From Actinomadura rifamycini DSM 43936 (GTDB lineage Bacteria > Actinomycetota > Actinomycetes > Streptosporangiales > Streptosporangiaceae): a stretch of DNA of 64,000 bases. A program made the position numbers and the translations under genes. The stretch covers positions 596,559-660,558 of the forward strand of contig NZ_KE384300.1 of the NCBI RefSeq assembly GCF_000425065.1, written 5' to 3'. Below the pieces are notes generated by a model, which saw only the letters and a list, made by a program, of their open reading frames with translations, was not told the DNA's origin and did not search any database. Shown piece by piece: positions 60,694 to 64,000 of the stretch; positions within the stretch are counted from its first letter, which is position 1; every line of letters starts with the position of its first letter.

Positions 60694-61740
60694 ATGACGA
60701 GCCCGGGGGCGTGGCTGCGAGGTCTGCGAGGACGGCTCGGCGACCGGACGCTCTCCGCGGCCGCGCTGGTCGCGCTGCTGGCCCTGGCGGTCGTCCCGCT
60801 GGTGGCGCTGCCGGCGGTGCGGTGCGAGGTGTTCGGGAGCGGCTGCCGCGAGCCGGCACCGGACGTCCGCGCCGACCCGGTCGTGGCGGCGAAGCCGTCG
60901 GTCACTCCCGTCCAGGCGGCCGTGCGGGGCGGGTACGCGGCGCTCGGCGACTCCTACTCGTCCGGCCTCGGCGCCGAGGCCACCGTCGCCGACCGCAACC
61001 CGCTGAACCGCTGCCACCGGACGTCCGAGGCGTACTACCACGGGGTCGCGGCGGCGTTCGAGTTCGCCGGGGGCAGCGCGTTCTGGGCGTGCTCGGGGGC
61101 GACCACCGACGACGTCCTGGACGGCAAGGGCGGCGAGCCCCCGCAGATCGGCCGGATCGGCGCCGGCACCAGCCTGGTGACGATCAGCATCGGCGGGAAC
61201 GACGTCGGCTTCTCCAAGATCCTCGCGGGCTGCGTGGTGAAGCTGCCGTGGAGCGACGCCTGCACGAAGCAGGGCGTCGACATCGCCGCGCGGATGGCCG
61301 AGCTGCGGCAGGAGCTGCCCGCCCTGATCGACCGGCTGCGGGAGCGGGCGCCGCGGGCCCGGATCGTCCTGATGGGCTACCCGAAGGCGTTCTCCGAGGT
61401 GGACGGCGCGGCCGGCGACAACATCACCGTCGGCGACCAGCGGTGGCTGAACGCCCGCACCTACGAGCTGGGGAAGCTGATCGAGCAGGCGGCCGCCGAG
61501 GCCGACGCGGAGATCGCGGCGGCGGGCGCGCCCGGCAGCGTCGAGTTCGTGGACGCCTACAGCGCGTTCGCCGGCCACGAGGCGGGCAGCCGCGACCCGT
61601 ACATGAACGGGCTCACCGTCGACCTGTCGGCGTTCAAGGCCGAGCCGCGCAGCTTCCACCCGACCGCGAAGGGCCACGACGCCCTCGCCCGCCTGTTCGC
61701 CGAGCAGATCGAGAAGGGGCCCGGCCGGCCCCTCACCTGA
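60694..61740 (+). CDS. Secreted or anchored SGNH-family hydrolase
   Basis: The 348-residue protein has a basic start and a hydrophobic segment (about residues 22-43), which is a signal peptide or anchor. An SGNH hydrolase domain like actinobacterial lipase/esterases follows. Block I is ALGDSYSSGLG with nucleophile Ser87, block III is ISIGGNDVGF, and block V is SFHPTAKGHD with the catalytic His. Paired cysteines (RCHRTSEAYY/WACSG and AGCVVKLPWSDAC) suggest disulfides, fitting the Dsb/VKOR system in this window. It probably cleaves an ester of lipid or polymer origin. GGAGG precedes the ATG. Confidence 0.9.
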   Translation: MTSPGAWLRGLRGRLGDRTLSAAALVALLALAVVPLVALPAVRCEVFGSGCREPAPDVRADPVVAAKPSVTPVQAAVRGGYAALGDSYSSGLGAEATVADRNPLNRCHRTSEAYYHGVAAAFEFAGGSAFWACSGATTDDVLDGKGGEPPQIGRIGAGTSLVTISIGGNDVGFSKILAGCVVKLPWSDACTKQGVDIAARMAELRQELPALIDRLRERAPRARIVLMGYPKAFSEVDGAAGDNITVGDQRWLNARTYELGKLIEQAAAEADAEIAAAGAPGSVEFVDAYSAFAGHEAGSRDPYMNGLTVDLSAFKAEPRSFHPTAKGHDALARLFAEQIEKGPGRPLT

Positions 61741-61835
61741 GCGGAGCGGACGTGCGCCGCGCCGGGGCGAACCCGCGCCCTCGACGTGACGGCCCCCGGC
61801 GCAACGGGCATGAAGGGACCGAACGGGAGGTTCCG

Positions 61836-62801
61836 ATGTCCGTCACGCTGGCCCTCGCCGGAGACACGATGCTGGGGCGCGGCGTCGCCGAACGCGTCGC
61901 CGCCGACCCGGGCGGCCTGTTCTCCGCCGAGGTGCGGGACGCCGTCGCCGGGGCCGACCTCGCCGTCCTGAACCTCGAATGCTGCGTCTCCGACCGGGGG
62001 CGGCGATGGGACCCGGCGCACAAGGCGTTCCACTTCCGCGCGCCGCCGGCCGCCGCCGAGGTCCTCGCCGGGCTGGGCGTCGACTGCGTCACGCTCGCGA
62101 ACAACCACGCCCTCGACTACGGCCCCGACGCCCTCGCCGACACCCTCGGCCACCTCGCCGCCGCGGGCGTCCGGACCGTCGGCGCCGGACGGGACCGCGA
62201 CGAGGCCCGCGCACCGGCCGTCCTGGAGGCGGGCGGCCTGCGCCTGGCGGTCGTCGGCGTCACCGACCACCCCGCCGACTTCGCCGCCGCGCCCGGCCGG
62301 CCGGGCGTCGCCCACGCCGACCTGGGGGCCGGCGTGCCCGGGTGGCTCCTCGACCTCGTGCGCGACCTGCGCGCGTCCCACGACGCCGTCCTCGTCACCC
62401 CGCACTGGGGCCCGAACATGACGTCCGAGCCGCTCCCGTACGTCCGGCGGGCCGCCGGGGCGTTGCTGGAGGCGGGCGCGACGCTGGTCGCCGGGCACTC
62501 CGCCCACGTGTTCCACGGCGTCGCCGGCCCGGTCCTGTTCGACCTCGGCGACTTCATCGACGACTACGCCGTGGACGGGCTCCTCCGCAACGACCTGGGG
62601 CTGCTCTTCCGCGTCGCCCTGGACGGGCGCGGCCCGTCCGGTGTCGAGGCGATCCCGCTCCGCCTCGACTTCGCCCGCACCCGCCTCGCCGACGGCGCCG
62701 ACCGCGCCTGGATCGCGGGCCGCCTCGCCGAAGCCTGCGCGGCGTTCGGCACCCGGGTCGCGGCGCGCGGCGCGCACGGGCCGCTGACCATCGCGCCCTG
62801 A
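61836..62801 (+). CDS. CapA-like metallophosphoesterase-fold protein
   Basis: The 321-residue protein has the PGA_cap/CapA pattern: LALAGDTMLGRGV, LNLECCVSDRG, LANNHALDYG, VTPHWGPNMTSEP, LVAGHSAHVFHGV and LFDLGDFIDDYAVDG. These supply the metal ligands of a calcineurin-like site. The family is linked to poly-gamma-glutamate capsule synthesis, but stand-alone members in actinobacteria have unknown roles. No signal peptide or anchor is seen, unlike true CapA, so it is probably cytoplasmic. GGGAGG lies 7 bp before the ATG. Confidence 0.88.
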   Translation: MSVTLALAGDTMLGRGVAERVAADPGGLFSAEVRDAVAGADLAVLNLECCVSDRGRRWDPAHKAFHFRAPPAAAEVLAGLGVDCVTLANNHALDYGPDALADTLGHLAAAGVRTVGAGRDRDEARAPAVLEAGGLRLAVVGVTDHPADFAAAPGRPGVAHADLGAGVPGWLLDLVRDLRASHDAVLVTPHWGPNMTSEPLPYVRRAAGALLEAGATLVAGHSAHVFHGVAGPVLFDLGDFIDDYAVDGLLRNDLGLLFRVALDGRGPSGVEAIPLRLDFARTRLADGADRAWIAGRLAEACAAFGTRVAARGAHGPLTIAP

Positions 62802-62865
62802 CGCCCGCGCGATGTTCCGGGCGGGGCCGCGCCGCCCGCGCGAGGCCCCGGGCCGGCGGGGCGGG

Positions 62866-63315
62866 TCAGCGCAGGTCGCCGGCCTCGTGCAGCCGGTCGA
62901 AGATGATCTGGTCGACGGGGGAGACCCGGTCGCGGTCGCGGTAGGACAGCCAGCCGACCTCCTCGATCTCGTTGCACGGGACGGGCGTGCCCCGGTGGTC
63001 GGCGGTGTAGCACGTCATCCGGACGGTGACGCCGGACGCGTGCCCGTGCGCCTGCGCCCGGAACGTCCCGAAGTGCCGGACGCTGTCGGGCTCGATGGCG
63101 ACGGCGAGTTCCTCCCCGATCTCGCGGACGAGGGTGTCGAGGTCGGTCTCGCCGCGCTCGCGCTTGCCGCCCGGGAGGTAGTAGACGTCCTTGCCGCGCG
63201 ATCGGGTGCTGAGCACCCTGCCGTCCTCCAGATGGATCCACGCGATCTTGTCAATGGTTTTGATCAACCGGGTTCCCCCGTCGGTTCGCCGTCGTTCGTC
63301 CCCCGCGTCCATCAT
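62866..63315 (-). CDS. Nudix hydrolase
   Basis: The 149-residue protein has a Nudix box beginning GGKRERGETDLDTLVREIGE, with the metal-binding REIGEE core. The last conserved Gly is Ala (EELAV), a small departure. Nudix enzymes hydrolyse nucleoside diphosphate derivatives; the substrate is unknown. VGWLSYRDRDRVSPVDQIIFDRL forms the C-terminal helix segment, split across residues 119-141. Two ATGs (63315, 63312) are possible starts. It converges on the CapA-like gene. Confidence 0.88.
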   Translation of the reverse strand: MMDAGDERRRTDGGTRLIKTIDKIAWIHLEDGRVLSTRSRGKDVYYLPGGKRERGETDLDTLVREIGEELAVAIEPDSVRHFGTFRAQAHGHASGVTVRMTCYTADHRGTPVPCNEIEEVGWLSYRDRDRVSPVDQIIFDRLHEAGDLR

Positions 63316-63463
63316 CGCAATTCTCACGCCCCGGCGCCTTCGAGTTCCGTGCGGCGGCCGCCCCTGATCGCGTCGCGGTCGGACGTCCCGGACGGCACGG
63401 CGCGCGCCGGCGCGGGCCACCGGCCTGCCCGCCTTACTCCCGCGATGGCGTTTTGACTCTTTC

Positions 63464-63476
63464 GGTTAACGTAACC
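63464..63476. promoter_or_regulatory. Inverted repeat upstream of the P450 gene
   Basis: GGTTA ACG TAACC is a 5-bp inverted repeat in the divergent region between the Nudix and P450 genes, in one of the few A/T-rich patches. TTGACT (63453-63458) lies just upstream. No clear -10 box matches it. The remaining 63316-63573 gap shows no gene. Confidence 0.4.
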
Positions 63477-63573
63477 TGACCGCAAAGCAACCCCCTGACC
63501 AGCGCAAACCCGTGCTCGGCAATGGACGGCGCCGCTGAGCAGCTCCCCGGCAGACCCCTTGACGGAGGCCCCC

Positions 63574-64000
63574 TTGTGCGACTTCGACGAGCCTGACCTC
63601 TTCACGGACGAGTCCCTCATCGACGACCCCCACCCGTACTACGACCGCCTTCGGGGGGAGTGCCCGGTCCGGATCGAGCCCCACCACGGCGTCGCCGCGG
63701 TGACCGGCTACGACGAGGCCGTCGAGGTGTTCCGGGACCCCGCGGGCTACTCGTCGGTCAACGCGGTGACCGGGCCGTTCCCGAGCCTGCCGTTCGAGCC
63801 GGAGGGCGACGACATCGGGGCGCTCATCGAGAAGTACCGCGACCGGTTCCCGATGAACGAGCACCTGGTGACCCTGGACCGGCCGCAGCACACCGCGCAC
63901 CGGGCGCTGCTGCGCAAGCTGCTGACCCCGCGGCGGCTGCAGGAGAACGAGGCGTTCATGCGGCGCCTGGCCGACCGCCAGATCGACGAGTTCTTCGACC
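63574..64000 (+). CDS. Cytochrome P450, N-terminal part (runs off window)
   Basis: The first 142 residues show a bacterial class I P450 start: DEPDLFTDESLIDDPHPYYDRL, AAVTGYDEAVEVFRDPAGYS, and the C-helix segment VTLDRPQHTAHRALLRKLLTP split around residue 100, which contacts a heme propionate. The heme-binding Cys and I-helix lie beyond the window. TTG 63574 is the start: GGAGG stands 5 bp before it; an in-frame TTG at 63559 is less likely. The substrate is unknown. Confidence 0.88.
   Translation, partial: MCDFDEPDLFTDESLIDDPHPYYDRLRGECPVRIEPHHGVAAVTGYDEAVEVFRDPAGYSSVNAVTGPFPSLPFEPEGDDIGALIEKYRDRFPMNEHLVTLDRPQHTAHRALLRKLLTPRRLQENEAFMRRLADRQIDEFFD

Overview
This window is a very GC-rich chromosomal segment from a high-GC Gram-positive (Actinomycetota). 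The evidence is strong G/C preference at third codon positions, many GTG/TTG starts, genes that begin a few bases after a TANNNT -10 box (leaderless), and actinobacterial families: a PriA-type HisA tail, a TIGR03085-type protein, a TIGR02234 Trp-region membrane protein, an ANTAR regulator of the PdtaR type and a VKOR/DsbA pathway. The backbone order his - trp - lgt - gltBD - pyk - ANTAR regulator - liv - polA - rpsA - coaE - uvrB resembles what I recall from Streptomyces-type chromosomes. The accessory genes look more like an Actinomadura/Streptosporangiales relative, but that placement is inference.

Layout. 1-13 kb: the end of hisA/priA, hisF, an ATP-grasp gene, a CocE-type hydrolase, small membrane and lipoprotein genes, an AlkZ-like winged-helix protein, a nucleoside-phosphorylase-fold protein, a hypothetical protein and a heterodimeric ABC exporter with one degenerate ATP site. 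13-19 kb: a cold-shock gene with a long structured leader, then hisI, a Trp-region membrane protein, an atypical response regulator, a DUF2752 protein and trpC-trpB-trpA. No trpE or trpF lies here. 19-26 kb: an envelope module of VKOR, two DsbA-like thioredoxins, Lgt with a long acidic tail, a VIT-family transporter, and two paralogous anchored proteins of unknown function. 26-36 kb: gltB-gltD, a toroid-fold protein, an AraC regulator with a DJ-1/PfpI gene, and pyk. Operator-like sites of the DasR type precede gltB and pyk.

36-38 kb holds a free-standing LAGLIDADG-type gene downstream of tRNA-Leu(CAA), then the ANTAR regulator. 38-43 kb is a complete five-gene branched-chain amino-acid-type ABC transporter. 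It has a GlnR-like box upstream and an attenuator-like hairpin after the binding-protein gene. 43-57 kb: hotdog thioesterase, polA, polysaccharide deacetylase, rpsA, a membrane/EEP fusion, a GNAT protein, coaE, an orphan histidine kinase and uvrB. 57-64 kb: a divergent SDR/TetR pair, two GNAT proteins, a DUF4126 protein, an SGNH hydrolase, a CapA-like protein, a Nudix protein and the start of a cytochrome P450 that runs off the window.

Most of the window is conserved core metabolism: histidine, tryptophan, glutamate, glycolysis, replication and repair, and translation. I saw no prophage, insertion sequence, CRISPR array or biosynthetic cluster. The least ordinary content is regulatory and structural: nested inverted repeats, dre-like and GlnR-like sites, leader hairpins, tandem-repeat protein tails, the tRNA-linked LAGLIDADG gene and the paralogous anchored pair. 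Promoter, operator and terminator calls come from reading the bases by eye and are predictions.
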